DNA from: Tuwongella immobilis
GTDB lineage: Bacteria > Planctomycetota > Planctomycetia > Gemmatales > Gemmataceae
Reading direction: 5' to 3'
Length of the DNA stretch: 64,000 nucleotides
Assembly: GCF_901538355.1 (NCBI RefSeq)
Contig: NZ_LR593887.1
Location: forward strand, 6,238,920-6,302,919
Shown: positions 17,867-27,800 of the stretch, piece after piece
Position numbering within the stretch: the first letter of the stretch is position 1
How the letters are laid out: the number at the start of each line of letters is the position of its first letter
Position numbers and translations under genes: made by a program
The notes under the pieces: model-generated
What the model was told of the DNA's origin: nothing
Seen by the model: the letters and a program-made list of their open reading frames with translations, nothing else
Databases searched by the model: none

Positions 17867-19225
17867 ATGGCAAAAGCCAAGAAAACTCCCGATTCGCCGC
17901 GACTTCCCGATCGTCCGGTCGATCAGTTGTTGGTCCCCGTCCGCCGATTTCTGCATGTGGAATCCGCAAGTGGCGTCCTGCTGGTCATCTGCACGGTGAT
18001 CGCCCTCATTTTAGCGAATTCCGCATGGGCGAGCGCATTTTACGCGATTTGGAAGACACCCGTTTCGCTCACCTTTGGCAGTTTCGTGCTGGAAGGCGAT
18101 CTGGGCCATTTGGTGATTAACGACGGGTTGATGACGATTTTCTTCTTCGTCGTCGGCCTGGAAGTGAAGCGCGAAATTGTCGCCGGCGAGCTGAACGACC
18201 CGCGCAAAGCCCTGCTGCCGGTCGTCGGAGCATTGGGGGGCACGGTTGCGCCCGCCCTGATTTTTCTGCTGCAACAATGGGGCGAACCGGGGCAACGCGG
18301 CTGGGCCATTCCAATGGCCACCGACATCGCCTTTGTCGTCGGCGTGCTCGCCATGTTCGGCCAACGGGTGCCATTCGGCCTAAAGATTTTCCTGCTCACG
18401 CTGGCGATTGTCGACGATCTCGTCGCCGTGTTGATTATCGCCCTGGTCTTCAACAAAGCCATTGCCTGGGGTTGGTTGCTCGTCGCCGTGGCGGGATTCA
18501 TCATCACCATGCTGTTCAACCGCATCGGCGTGCGGGCCGTGCCGGTCTATGTCGTGGTGGGTGCGTTCATTTGGCTGGGCTTCCTGAAGGCGGGGATTCA
18601 CCCGACCGTCGCGGGGGTGATGCTCGGATTGCTAACGCCATCGACCGCGTGGATTGGCCGCGCGACCTTCTTTGATGTGTTTACCGCCAAATGGAATCAA
18701 CTGCGCGGCGCAGACAAACAAGCCAGCGAGCCGTTGCCAGTGGATGTCGAAAAACTGCAACTGCTGGCCCGCGAATCGGTGTCGCCACTGCACCGCTTGG
18801 AAATGGGGCTGCACCCATGGGTCGCCTTCGGCATCATGCCGATTTTCGCCCTCGCCAACGCGGGGGTGAAGCTCGATTTGTCGTCGCTGAGCCACCCCGT
18901 TTCAATCGCCGTCGCCAGTGGGCTGTTCATCGGCAAACCGTTGGGAATTCTGAGCTTCTGCGCGGTCGCCGTCTGGTTAGGGCTGACCCGACTCCCCGAA
19001 GGCGTCACCTGGCGCATGCTGACCGCCGGCGCATGTCTGGCGGGCATCGGCTTCACCATGGCGCTATTCCTGAATTCGCTCGCATTCGGCAGCGATGAAT
19101 CGTTCCGCAGCATGGAACTGGCGGGCAAGATCGGCACGCTCTCCGGCTCGCTGATGAGCGTGATTCTCGGCAGTGTCCTGCTGCTGCTGTCGCTACGCCC
19201 CAAGCCGACGGCCCCAACGACCTAA
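17867..19225 (+). CDS. nhaA: Na+/H+ antiporter NhaA
   Basis: A 452-residue inner-membrane antiporter, a little longer than E. coli NhaA (388). Characteristic motifs are ETFFFFVVGLEVKRE-like IFFFVVGLEVKREIV near 90, TDIAFVVG with Asp153, and AIVDDLVAV with the paired Asp183/Asp184 that bind Na+/H+. A cytoplasmic insertion of about 50 residues (WNQLRGADKQAS...) sits before the last helices. Start ATG 17867 has GAGGAA at 17857-17862; the upstream open stretch overlaps the divergent gene. It exports Na+ in exchange for H+ and supports pH and salt balance. Confidence 0.95.
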   Translation: MAKAKKTPDSPRLPDRPVDQLLVPVRRFLHVESASGVLLVICTVIALILANSAWASAFYAIWKTPVSLTFGSFVLEGDLGHLVINDGLMTIFFFVVGLEVKREIVAGELNDPRKALLPVVGALGGTVAPALIFLLQQWGEPGQRGWAIPMATDIAFVVGVLAMFGQRVPFGLKIFLLTLAIVDDLVAVLIIALVFNKAIAWGWLLVAVAGFIITMLFNRIGVRAVPVYVVVGAFIWLGFLKAGIHPTVAGVMLGLLTPSTAWIGRATFFDVFTAKWNQLRGADKQASEPLPVDVEKLQLLARESVSPLHRLEMGLHPWVAFGIMPIFALANAGVKLDLSSLSHPVSIAVASGLFIGKPLGILSFCAVAVWLGLTRLPEGVTWRMLTAGACLAGIGFTMALFLNSLAFGSDESFRSMELAGKIGTLSGSLMSVILGSVLLLLSLRPKPTAPTT

Positions 19226-19253
19226 CCCCCTGCCCAGTCAAATGTTCCGGCTT

Positions 19254-19284
19254 CCCCCGTGTGATCATCCGCGTCACGCGGGGG
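19254..19284. terminator. hairpin between convergent nhaA and acyltransferase genes
   Basis: CCCCCGTGTGA at 19254-19264 pairs with TCACGCGGGGG at 19274-19284 (one G-T pair), with a 9-base loop. It lies 28 bases after the nhaA stop and 8 bases before the convergent gene end. No T tract follows. Confidence 0.65.
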
Positions 19285-19292
19285 ATCGCTCA

Positions 19293-20039
19293 TCAGATGG
19301 GGCAGAGCACCGGAGTCGAGCGAAGGCGTTCCGTCAAATCCTGAAACGTCTGCTGCAATCGTTCTTCAAATTGATACCGCGATAATGCCAACACTTCAGC
19401 CTCGCAGCCATGTTGCATGCAGTGAAACGGCCGCAACATCCCGCTCCCGGTGGCCAGTCGCTTTGCCCCCATTCGTTGATCGAGGGTAGCCACAGAATTT
19501 TCCATCGTGGCAAACGTCAGTCCATGTTCATACTTCGCATGTTCGGACCACGAATTAATCGACATTCCGAGAATCACCGCCAGCGCAGAACCTCGCCACT
19601 CGGGTGCGACGATGAAGCCACCGACTTGAAACACTCGCTGGGTTTGTCCACGAATTTGGGCCAGGTAGCGGATCATGGCCTCGGTCACCTCGCGTTCCGA
19701 TTCCGGAGCAACGCGAACGCTATTGAATTCAAACAAATCCTCCTCCGTCACCGTCTCGACCATCCAAACGCGAATGCGAATCGCCCCAACGACTTCGTGG
19801 TCCGCCATCCGTCGCACGGCAATATGCCACGATTGCGTATCTCGATCGCAGAGCCGTTCTTCGGTGGAACCATCCTGAGTGAAATGATGCCCTTGTCGGA
19901 GCCGCACAATCCGCCGAAGCAGCGCGGCATACTGTTCGGAATCGACGATGATGCCGCCGAAATTCGCCCCGACATCATTGGAATTCGGAGCCGCCAGCAC
20001 CAGTTCGAGATTGTCTAATCGCTGAACTAAACTTCGCAT
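19293..20039 (-). CDS. GNAT-fold N-acyltransferase, FeeM-like
   Basis: A 248-residue protein with a GNAT-like core: a strand and turn at HIAVRRMADHEVVGAIRI near 80, FNSVRVAPESER near 110 and VGGFIVAPEWRGSALAVIL near 145, which is the acyl-CoA/acyl-ACP-binding region. The overall order resembles N-acyl amino acid synthases and autoinducer-synthase-like enzymes more than small GNAT acetylases. The C-terminal 60 residues (GMLRPFHCMQHGCEAEVLAL) are not recognised. I chose ATG 20039 (MRSLVQRLDNLELVL) over an upstream start at 20132 because the extra residues lack similarity. The gene stands alone; its product is unknown. Confidence 0.55.
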   Translation of the reverse strand: MRSLVQRLDNLELVLAAPNSNDVGANFGGIIVDSEQYAALLRRIVRLRQGHHFTQDGSTEERLCDRDTQSWHIAVRRMADHEVVGAIRIRVWMVETVTEEDLFEFNSVRVAPESEREVTEAMIRYLAQIRGQTQRVFQVGGFIVAPEWRGSALAVILGMSINSWSEHAKYEHGLTFATMENSVATLDQRMGAKRLATGSGMLRPFHCMQHGCEAEVLALSRYQFEERLQQTFQDLTERLRSTPVLCPI

Positions 20040-20812
20040 GATGTTCCGATGCTCCGTAGCGAGGTTGGCGAAGCGCGCGACGCCCCCAAGCCACCCTCGA
20101 CCAGTCGAGAGAGATTTCAAGGCCCGATCCACGATTCAGAATTTTCGTCGAATCAAAACATTCATCAATCCAACACACATGATCCCAATTTGCCGCGAAA
20201 GTCCGAATGAACCGGCATTTCGCGATTGGATTGGGAGTTCCCATCCCGCACCGAAGTGTGGGAACGGCAGGCAAAATCACCGGCCGCCCCCATGCGGGAG
20301 GAATCAACGTTTCCGAGCAATCCCCGCTCCAGGCAGCGACCACACCCCGACGCAATCAGGTGTTTCACTGCGGCATCATCACAATCGAATCATTCGGTAT
20401 TCACACCTTGAGGAGCTTGTGGGATCGCTCCTACCGATGAGAATGGGCCGACGTGGGTGGGTCTTTCGAGAATTTTGACTTTTTTCTGAAAAATTCTCCG
20501 ACACGTCCCAACCGAAGATCGAATGATTCGGACACTCGCATGATTCGGCTCGGTTTCCCCTGGCGGACGGGGGTGGCTCGATCGAAAATGCAAACTCGGA
20601 AGCGCAGCCCAGTCGCGCGGCAGATTCCGTCGCGGTTCGTAACCCATGCCCGGCATCGATCCTCCAACAGCGTTGGGGAGATTCCTGCGGGATCAATCCT
20701 GGGAAAAATGGCGAATTTTCGGCAATTTCACGAATTGTTCGTGACAGTTTTCAGAAGGGGCAATATCTTGAGAACAGGGCAAGTGTCATGCAGTCCAGCA
20801 CACCGATCCGAC
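20040..20812. other. 773-base gene-poor gap with an AT-rich inverted repeat
   Basis: No frame here has a good ribosome site together with family motifs or plausible composition; the longest minus and plus frames are under 110 codons and look like GC-driven open frames. At 20468-20498 there is a 9-base perfect inverted repeat (GAGAATTTT and AAAATTCTC around a 13-base T-rich loop). It is conspicuous for its AT content and could be a regulatory or terminator structure. The right end presumably carries the promoter of the DUF1559 gene at 20813. Confidence 0.5.
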
Positions 20813-21796
20813 ATGAGTCGCAGCACAATGCAAGCAACACGCCGAACCGGCTTCACACTCATTGAACTCCTGGTGGTGATTGCGATTATCGCCATTTTGA
20901 TCGGTTTGTTGCTGCCGGCAGTGCAGAAGGTCCGCGAAGCCGCCGCCCGCATGCAGTCGCAGAATCATCTCAAGCAGATCGGCCTCGCGGCGGCCAACTT
21001 CGAGAGTGCCCAGGGGCATTTTCCCAACGGCGGCGGCTATCCCAATCCGATCGCCACGCAGACAACGCCGAATATCTTCACCGTGATTCCGGGCTTCGGA
21101 AATTTCCGCCCGTATTGGGGTGATCCCAGCTTCGCGCCGAAATTCCAACTCGGCTCCGCGTTCTATTCGCTGCTGCCGTATATGGAGCAGGAATCGCTGT
21201 TTCGCAATCCGCTGCTCTGCTATTCCACACCGGTGAAAGCATACTACATGCCCTTGCGACGCTCCGGACAAGCGCAGACCGTCCCCGCGACCGATCCGGT
21301 CTACCCCGGCTGGTCGTATGGCGATGCCGGGCTGGGAGCGAGTGCCCGAACCGATTACGCCGCCAACGATCAGGTCATCTTCACGACGTATGGCAGCAAT
21401 TGGGGCCGCGTTTCCACATTCGCCAGCATCTCCGATGGCACTTCGAATACCGTGCTTTTCGGGGAAAAAGCCATGGCTGCGCGAGCGGTCGCCGCCGGAA
21501 GTTGGTACTGGGATGAGCCGTACATTCTGGGCGGAACCGGCGGCACCGGTCGCTGTGGCGATGAATTGTATTCCGATACGCAGTTGAACACCTTCCCCGA
21601 TCGGGCCACCGGCGCGGGGTGGACCGTCGGCAGCGAATCGTGCGGCGGCGGAAACTGGGGCACCCCCGCCTCGTCCGGACCGCAATTTGTTATGGGCGAT
21701 GGCTCGGTGCGGACCATCCGCTTCGGCACCACCGCCCCGATTGTGCGACTGTTCATGCGGCCTGCCGATGGCCAAGTCATCCCCGGCGATTCATGA
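20813..21796 (+). CDS. DUF1559 family prepilin-like protein
   Basis: A 327-residue protein with the prepilin helix ([20 protein letters not shown]) at about residues 12-32, the [20 protein letters not shown] signature and a C-terminal [13 protein letters not shown] motif. It is a paralogue of the protein at 1906 and is likely inner-membrane anchored and exported after prepilin processing. The frame opens 120 codons upstream, but starts before 20813 add basic sequence without similarity; ATG 20828 ([11 protein letters not shown]) is also possible. A lipoprotein gene follows after 16 bases, the usual planctomycete pairing. Confidence 0.9.
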   Translation: MSRSTMQATRRTGFTLIELLVVIAIIAILIGLLLPAVQKVREAAARMQSQNHLKQIGLAAANFESAQGHFPNGGGYPNPIATQTTPNIFTVIPGFGNFRPYWGDPSFAPKFQLGSAFYSLLPYMEQESLFRNPLLCYSTPVKAYYMPLRRSGQAQTVPATDPVYPGWSYGDAGLGASARTDYAANDQVIFTTYGSNWGRVSTFASISDGTSNTVLFGEKAMAARAVAAGSWYWDEPYILGGTGGTGRCGDELYSDTQLNTFPDRATGAGWTVGSESCGGGNWGTPASSGPQFVMGDGSVRTIRFGTTAPIVRLFMRPADGQVIPGDS

Positions 21797-21812
21797 CCCA
21801 AGGAAGATCACC

Positions 21813-22244
21813 ATGCGATCCATTTCCGGAATCATGTCTCGCCCAATGGCGCACTTGGCACGCTGCATCCCCGTGGGAATGCTTGCCGCAATGCTCTTGC
21901 TCGTCATCGGTTGCGGCGAATCTCCGCCGGTGTTGGTCCCCGTTACCGGCAAAGTGGAATATCAGGGCAAAGCGGTGACGGCGGGCAGCATCATCCTGCA
22001 CCCGATGGCCAGCAATGCCTACCAGAAAGACAAGCCAAGCAGCCTGTTGGAACTGGACGGCAGCTTCACCATCAAGACGTTCCCGTTTGGGGAGGGGGTG
22101 CCAGTGGGCAGCTACCAAGTGACGTTGGCCCCCGAAGTTGCCAATCGATTGCGACAGCCGAAATATGCCGACCCCGCCAAAACCCCTTGGACGCTGGACG
22201 TGCCAGCCACCGGAGTCAAAGACCATCGGTTTGAAGTGAAGTAA
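21813..22244 (+). CDS. lipoprotein with carboxypeptidase-regulatory-like fold
   Basis: A 143-residue lipoprotein. The signal has a basic start, a hydrophobic segment GMLAAMLLLVIGC and lipid-accepting Cys near residue 33. The mature part begins VTGKVEYQGKAVTAGSIILHP, the pattern of small carboxypeptidase-regulatory-like beta-sandwich domains that are abundant in planctomycetes next to DUF1559 genes. The ribosome site AAGGAAGA precedes ATG 21813. It probably sits in the cell envelope together with the product of the upstream gene. Confidence 0.8.
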   Translation: MRSISGIMSRPMAHLARCIPVGMLAAMLLLVIGCGESPPVLVPVTGKVEYQGKAVTAGSIILHPMASNAYQKDKPSSLLELDGSFTIKTFPFGEGVPVGSYQVTLAPEVANRLRQPKYADPAKTPWTLDVPATGVKDHRFEVK

Positions 22245-22278
22245 CCGGATTCGGATTCGGATTCTCGACCCCACGCTC

Positions 22279-22302
22279 CGCGGCAACCCACCCGTTGCCG
22301 CG
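22279..22302. repeat. 9-base inverted repeat before the VOC gene
   Basis: CGCGGCAAC at 22279-22287 pairs perfectly with GTTGCCGCG at 22294-22302, with a 6-base loop. It stands between the lipoprotein stop and the ribosome site GGAG (22306-22309) of the next gene, so it could be a weak terminator or could influence translation of the VOC gene. No T tract follows. Confidence 0.45.
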
Positions 22303-22316
22303 CACGGAGATGCTCC

Positions 22317-22955
22317 ATGCCCGATGATACACCAATGCCGACTTCCGCTGCGATTTCCGCCCCGAATCGGACGCCGTCGGAGGCCATGCAAACCATCAAA
22401 TTTCATGCCTCGCTGAATGTTTCCGATCTCGCCAAATCGGTGGAGTTTTACACGGCGTTATTCGGGGAAGGGCCGGTGAAATTCTACCCCGATTACGCCA
22501 AATTCGAGATTGCCAACCCGCCATTGGTTCTATCGCTCAAGCCCAAGCGGGCCTGCGCGGGGGGGCCGCTGAATCATCTCGGGTTGCGGATCACCGATGT
22601 CGCCCAGTTGCAGGCCATTCGCACGCGGCTGGAAGCGGTTGGTGCCCGCATCGGTCGCCAAGACGATGTCAAATGCTGCTACGCCTTGCAGACCAAATTG
22701 TGGATCACCGATCCCGATCAGACGCTGTGGGAAGTCTATGTGCTGCATGATGATGTGCCGAATTGGGGCGAAAAAGACAAAAAAGTGAAACTGCTCGCCG
22801 CCCCGCTGCAAGCGTTCGGCATCTGGGGAGTGATTCGCCGCAATTGGAACAACGCCTTTGGCCGTCGCCCGCAACCGACGGATCGCGTGCCCGTGCCGGA
22901 AGAGGAATCGGCGATCCCGGCGGATACCTGCCCGGTGCCCACGAGCAAGCCTTGA
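22317..22955 (+). CDS. VOC family protein, ArsI/CadI-like
   Basis: A 212-residue protein of the glyoxalase/dioxygenase (VOC) superfamily. Residues 24-150 form two beta-alpha-beta modules starting MQTIKFHASLNVSDLAKSVE. The vicinal pair Cys120-Cys121 in KCCYALQTKLWITDPD, His in NHLGLRI and Glu in LWEVYVLHDD match the ArsI/CadI pattern, in which the thiols bind trivalent organoarsenicals or cadmium and the His/Glu residues bind Fe(II). ArsI cleaves the C-As bond. The C-terminal 50 residues are unlike the core. No ars gene is adjacent, so arsenic resistance is inferred only from motifs. GGAG at 22306-22309 supports the start. Confidence 0.75.
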   Translation: MPDDTPMPTSAAISAPNRTPSEAMQTIKFHASLNVSDLAKSVEFYTALFGEGPVKFYPDYAKFEIANPPLVLSLKPKRACAGGPLNHLGLRITDVAQLQAIRTRLEAVGARIGRQDDVKCCYALQTKLWITDPDQTLWEVYVLHDDVPNWGEKDKKVKLLAAPLQAFGIWGVIRRNWNNAFGRRPQPTDRVPVPEEESAIPADTCPVPTSKP

Positions 22956-23009
22956 TTTCAAGCGGCGGCGCATTCCCACGAAACCCACCATCATCAACCC
23001 GACGAGGCC

Positions 23010-23981
23010 ATGAACTCCCCCCGACGCAACTGGCGTGATGACCTGCACTACTGGCTCGGCTGGCCCCTGCGCTGGCTGTACCAGATGGCCCACAATGGGC
23101 ATGGCATTGTTCGGGTGCTGGACATGACGCAGTTTCGTCGCATGCCTGCCGGGTTGGTGACGATGGATCACCCCTGGGTAACCGGGTTGAACCCCGTCAC
23201 CGGGCAGCCCATCTGGTACGACAATGTCATCTTCCGCACCGCTCGCCGCTCCTCGCGCAAGCACCTGCCCAGCGATGACACCATCGTTGCCAAAACCGGG
23301 CAATTTCTGGCGGATCGCGTGGCGCAATCGGCGATGGTGCCGGAACTTCCGCTCGGTCCCCAGCGTCGAATGCCGCACGGAATCAACTACATTCACGGCA
23401 GTTCGCATTACAATAGCGGCATTCTGATTTTCAACGATTTCACCGAAGCCTTGCAGCATGTCACCAATCCGGAATTCCGCCGCGAGTTGATCCGATTCGT
23501 AAAACGCGAACGGCGGGAAGTGCTGTTCCTATTCCGCGAACGCGCCTATTCTCCCCGCGAATATGCCTATTTTGCCGGCGCGATGCGAACGCTATTCCCC
23601 TGGTTTTGCAACTCCAATGGCCCGCGCGGTCGAGTGTTGTGGGGCAACGCCGCTCCCTTCCCGGCGGCCAATCTGATTACCGGGGCTTGGATTCGAGATG
23701 TCTACGCCTTAAAACATCCCCAGACAGCGGCTTCCGTCGTGCGGCCAGCAATCGCCCCCGGACAATACTTCCAAGCAATGGAATACGCTCCGGGTCGATC
23801 GCACTACCGATTCCCGGAAAAATGGCTCGCCTGGGCCACGTATCTCCGAGTGCGAATGCGTGGAGCCAAAGGCGGCATGTTTTTCGTCGATCGCCGCCAA
23901 GTGTATGCCGAACAACTCGCCCGCAAACGCGAGTTGGGCCTGCCCGATGAGCCGTTGGCCCGAATCGAATCCGCCACCTGA
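23010..23981 (+). CDS. uncharacterised protein
   Basis: A 323-residue protein, Trp-, Arg- and Tyr-rich, starting MNSPRRNWRDDLHYWLGWPL. I recognise no family. Visible features are HGSSHYNSGILIFNDF near 130, the very basic segment RFVKRERREVLFLFRERAYS near 168-187 and an aromatic C-terminal third. There is no signal peptide or clear membrane span. It lies 54 bases after the VOC gene and 20 bases before the CDP-alcohol phosphatidyltransferase gene, so it may act with one of them in lipid metabolism or at the membrane surface; this is speculation from position. Confidence 0.7.
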   Translation: MNSPRRNWRDDLHYWLGWPLRWLYQMAHNGHGIVRVLDMTQFRRMPAGLVTMDHPWVTGLNPVTGQPIWYDNVIFRTARRSSRKHLPSDDTIVAKTGQFLADRVAQSAMVPELPLGPQRRMPHGINYIHGSSHYNSGILIFNDFTEALQHVTNPEFRRELIRFVKRERREVLFLFRERAYSPREYAYFAGAMRTLFPWFCNSNGPRGRVLWGNAAPFPAANLITGAWIRDVYALKHPQTAASVVRPAIAPGQYFQAMEYAPGRSHYRFPEKWLAWATYLRVRMRGAKGGMFFVDRRQVYAEQLARKRELGLPDEPLARIESAT

Positions 23982-24001
23982 TTTCGCCTGAGAGAATCGC
24001 C

Positions 24002-24634
24002 ATGTTGGACGGCCGAATGCGGCGAATGATTGACCCGATTGTCGATCGCTTGGCCGGATTGCTGAGCCGACTGGGTTGCAGCGCCAATGCCGTCACGCTC
24101 ATCGGATTTGGCATCGGCATCCTCGCCGGAATCGCCCTGGCATATCGGGCATACGAGCTGGCATTGGCCGCGATTCTGCTCAACCGCGTCGCCGATGGCC
24201 TGGACGGTGCCCTGGCCCGACGATTGGGACCGACCGACTTGGGTGCGTATCTCGATATTGTGCTCGATTTTTTGATTTATTCCGGGCTGATATTCGGATT
24301 CGCCGTCGGCCAGCCGGAATCCGCTCTCGCAGCCGCGTTCCTGATTTTCAGCTTCGTCGGCACGGGGAGTTCCTTCCTGGCGTTCGCCATTCTGGCGGCC
24401 AAACGCGGGGAATCGACCACTTCCCGCGGCAAAAAAGGCATCTACTACCTCAGTGGCCTCGCCGAAGGCACCGAGACCATCGCCGTCTTGGTGCTGATCT
24501 GCCTGCGACCAGATTGGTTTGTGCCCATCGCCTACACCTTCGGCGGCATCTGCTGGCTGACCACCCTGCTCCGCATCCTCGAAGTCGCCCAGCGACTCCG
24601 CCTCCCGCCGCCCCAGCCGGAATCCGTTGGATGA
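24002..24634 (+). CDS. CDP-alcohol phosphatidyltransferase family protein
   Basis: A 210-residue integral membrane enzyme with about six spans. The CDP-alcohol motif D-G-x2-D-G-x-A-R-x8-G-x3-D-x3-D is present near residues 65-90 (DGLDGALAR, then GAYLDIVLD); these Asp residues bind the metal and CDP. It transfers a phosphatidyl group from CDP-diacylglycerol to a small alcohol. Which alcohol (glycerol phosphate, inositol or other) cannot be read from the motif. The start ATG 24002 follows the previous gene by 20 bases, so the two are probably co-transcribed. Confidence 0.88.
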   Translation: MLDGRMRRMIDPIVDRLAGLLSRLGCSANAVTLIGFGIGILAGIALAYRAYELALAAILLNRVADGLDGALARRLGPTDLGAYLDIVLDFLIYSGLIFGFAVGQPESALAAAFLIFSFVGTGSSFLAFAILAAKRGESTTSRGKKGIYYLSGLAEGTETIAVLVLICLRPDWFVPIAYTFGGICWLTTLLRILEVAQRLRLPPPQPESVG

Positions 24635-24843
24635 AATCGTTCATCCCGATGCATGCGGAAGCGGCGATTTTCGCTTGCGTCGGGGGTGGGAGTTCGTCAG
24701 AATGCGGGGGCGGTGGTAGGGTTCCGTGAAGTGCCCTGCCGGTAGCGGCTGATGGATTGATTCCGCGAGATTTCGGTGTGCCCCAGCCGGAATTGGCCGC
24801 GGACAGTCCGATGACGTCCCTGCGGGGCTGGCAGGAGCGGCCT

Positions 24844-27800
24844 GTGGCGTTCTCATGTCCGTATTGCTCCCATTCCATTTCGGTCAAAACACCGAAGCCG
24901 GGACGCTACACGCCCAAATGTCCCAAATGCGCGGGCGTCTTTCAGCTCATCATCCCCGCCGATGCGGATGCCGCCTGGCAAGTCAAGCCGCTGCCGAATG
25001 CCGGCCAACCCACTACCGCGCCAGCCGCCCCCCCGACCGCCCCATCTGGCGCGCCCGCGACTTCGGGAACGCCGACCAATCCGGGCACGACACCGGGAAT
25101 TCCAAGCAGCAAAACCGTGCTGCCGACCGCTCGACCCAACGCATCGGGGGATGCGCCGACGCTGCTGAATCAGCCGGGAGTGACCGTGCCGCCGCCCGCC
25201 CCGCCGCAATCGCATGCCAGCACGGAAGCCACGGGCAATTTCGAGCCAATCGGCGATTCTCCGCAGGCCGACCATTCCGCATCGAAATTGGTGCTGGGCA
25301 GTAAGACGGTGCCAGCGACTCAGAAAACCGTTCTGCCGACGGCCACGACTTCCCCGCCGCCCGCGGTGGAATCCACCGGGGAATTCCGCCCGGTGAGTGC
25401 CCCTGCGCCAAAACCGCTGACGCTGCCGGTGAGCAAGCCCGTGCCCGCGCCGCCGACGGATGCGACGCTGCCGAGTGCCGCCGCGATTCCGCCCGCGCCT
25501 CCATCGCACACGCTGCCGGCCAGCCAAGCCGCAGATGCACGCAGCGACGATGAACCAGCCGATGCCACACTACCACCGGACGCCGTGCCCGCGCAGCCAT
25601 CGCAAGCGGGGACCATTCGCATGGGCACCCAGGCCGGGCTGCCCGGGAAAACCCGGCTGCCAAGCGCCAAAACCAAAGTCGATGTGCCACCATCGGATGC
25701 GACACTCGCCACGGATCTTCCCGCAGCGGATGCGGATGAGCCGCAGGATTTTGCGGTCGATGAGCCGCCCCAAAAATCGCCTCCAAAGTCACCTGCCGGT
25801 TCATCTCGCAAGGCGAAATCCGCAACAGCGGCCGAGCCGGACGATTTGCCCGAAACGCTCGGCGGATACCGCATCGAGAAGGAATTGGGACGTGGCGGCA
25901 TGGGGGCTGTGTATTTGGCCCGACAACTGTCACTGGATCGCCCGGTGGCGCTGAAGGTGATGAATCCGCGCTGGGCAGCCGACGCCGTGTTCGTCGCCCG
26001 ATTCATCCGCGAAGCCTACGCCGCCGCCCAACTGGTGCATCATAATGTCGTGCAAATTTACGACATTGGCTTGGATCACGATGTGCATTTCTTCAGCATG
26101 GAATTTGTCGAAGGGCAATCGCTCTCGCAGGTCATCAAGCGCGAAGGCAAGCTCGACCCGGAATTGGCCGTCGGTTACATCCTTCAGGCGGCCCGCGGAT
26201 TGAAATTCGCCCACGATCGCGGCATGATCCACCGGGATATCAAGCCCGATAATCTGATGCTCAACACGCAGGGCATCGTGAAAGTGGCCGACCTGGGATT
26301 GGTGAAAACCCCCGCGATGCAGGCCGCCGATGATGCCCTGGGGAAGGTCACGCCGCCACCCACGGGCAGCCTCTCGGCATCGCTGGGGGCAGACATTACG
26401 AACGCGAATGTCGCCATGGGCACGCCCGCGTACATGAGTCCGGAACAGTGTCGGGACGCCGCCCAAGTCGATCATCGGGCCGATATTTATTCGCTGGGCT
26501 GCACCCTGTATGTGCTGCTTACTGGTCGCCCGCCCTTCACCGGCAGCACGGCCATTGAGGTGATGTCCAAGCACGTTCAAGAGGCGATGATTCCGCCAGA
26601 TCAAATCGTCAAATGGGTGCCCAAGGAAGTCTCGTCGCTGCTGCTGAAGATGACGGCGAAGAATCCCGCCGATCGGCACCCCAGCATGGACGCGCTGATT
26701 GCCGACCTGGAGCAATGGCTGGGCGTGCAAAGCAGCGGGCCGTTCACCCCGAAGGAAGAACACGCCAGCCTGCTGGAACAGTGCGTCAACCGCTTCCAAG
26801 ACGCCCCGCTGGCCAAGCTGCGCTCGCGGGTGATTCCGGGCTTTTTCGGCGGCAGTGCCCTGGTGGGGATCGCCAGCCTGCTGCTTGGCTACCCCAACAT
26901 CGCCCTGGGCATGGTCGGGATGCTGATTTCCGCCGTCGCCAGCTACTTTGTGCTGCAAGGCATTCGAGAAAAAACCTACCTGTTCCGTCGCGTTCGAGAA
27001 ATGATCTTCAGCAGTCCGCTGAGCGACCTGCTCGTTGGGGCCGCCGGTGGGTTGCTGTTGCTGCTGATGCTGTATTTTTCGGGGCTGTTGTGGGTCTGGT
27101 TGGGCTTTGGAATCGTCGGCGTGGGGGTCGCATTTGCGCTGCACACCACCATCGATCGCCCATTGGCCAAGCAGCGACAAGCCGCGCTCGATGATGCCGA
27201 GGCATTGTTCAAACGGCTGCGATTGCAAGGCTTGGAAGAAGACGCCCTGCGACAATTTGTCGGCAAATATTCCGGGAAACAGTGGGAAGAATTCTTCGAG
27301 GCGATGTTCGGCTTCGAGGCAAAACTGCAAACGCGGGCCATTCTCGAGCGCGTCGGCGGCGGCGCTCGCCAAGCCGAGAAACACGCCGCCTGGCGCGAGC
27401 CGTTGTTGCAGGCACTGGAAACGCTGCATCGCAAACGCCGCGAAGCTCGGGAACGAAAAATTCTGCAACAGTTGGAACAAAAAGCGCTGCTGGCCAAAGG
27501 CGTCGATTCCAAGACGGCCCAAACGCAAGCCGAAGCGGCGGCCGACTTTGTCGTCGCCCAGGCGGGAGAAATCCGGCAGATTGATGGACTCGACCCAACC
27601 GTCGTGGATGAAGCGAATCCCCAACCGACGGGCCGCCGCGTGCGCAATGTCAGCGAAATGATGCGTTCTGCCGAGAAGCCGCCCAAGAAAATGACGCGAC
27701 CGCCCGTTTCGCCGGTGCAGCGCATCACGCAAATTGCCATGAGCGGCAAACTGCGATTCCTGGTCGCCGCCGGGCTGTTGCTGGGGTGCTTTGCGTGGAT

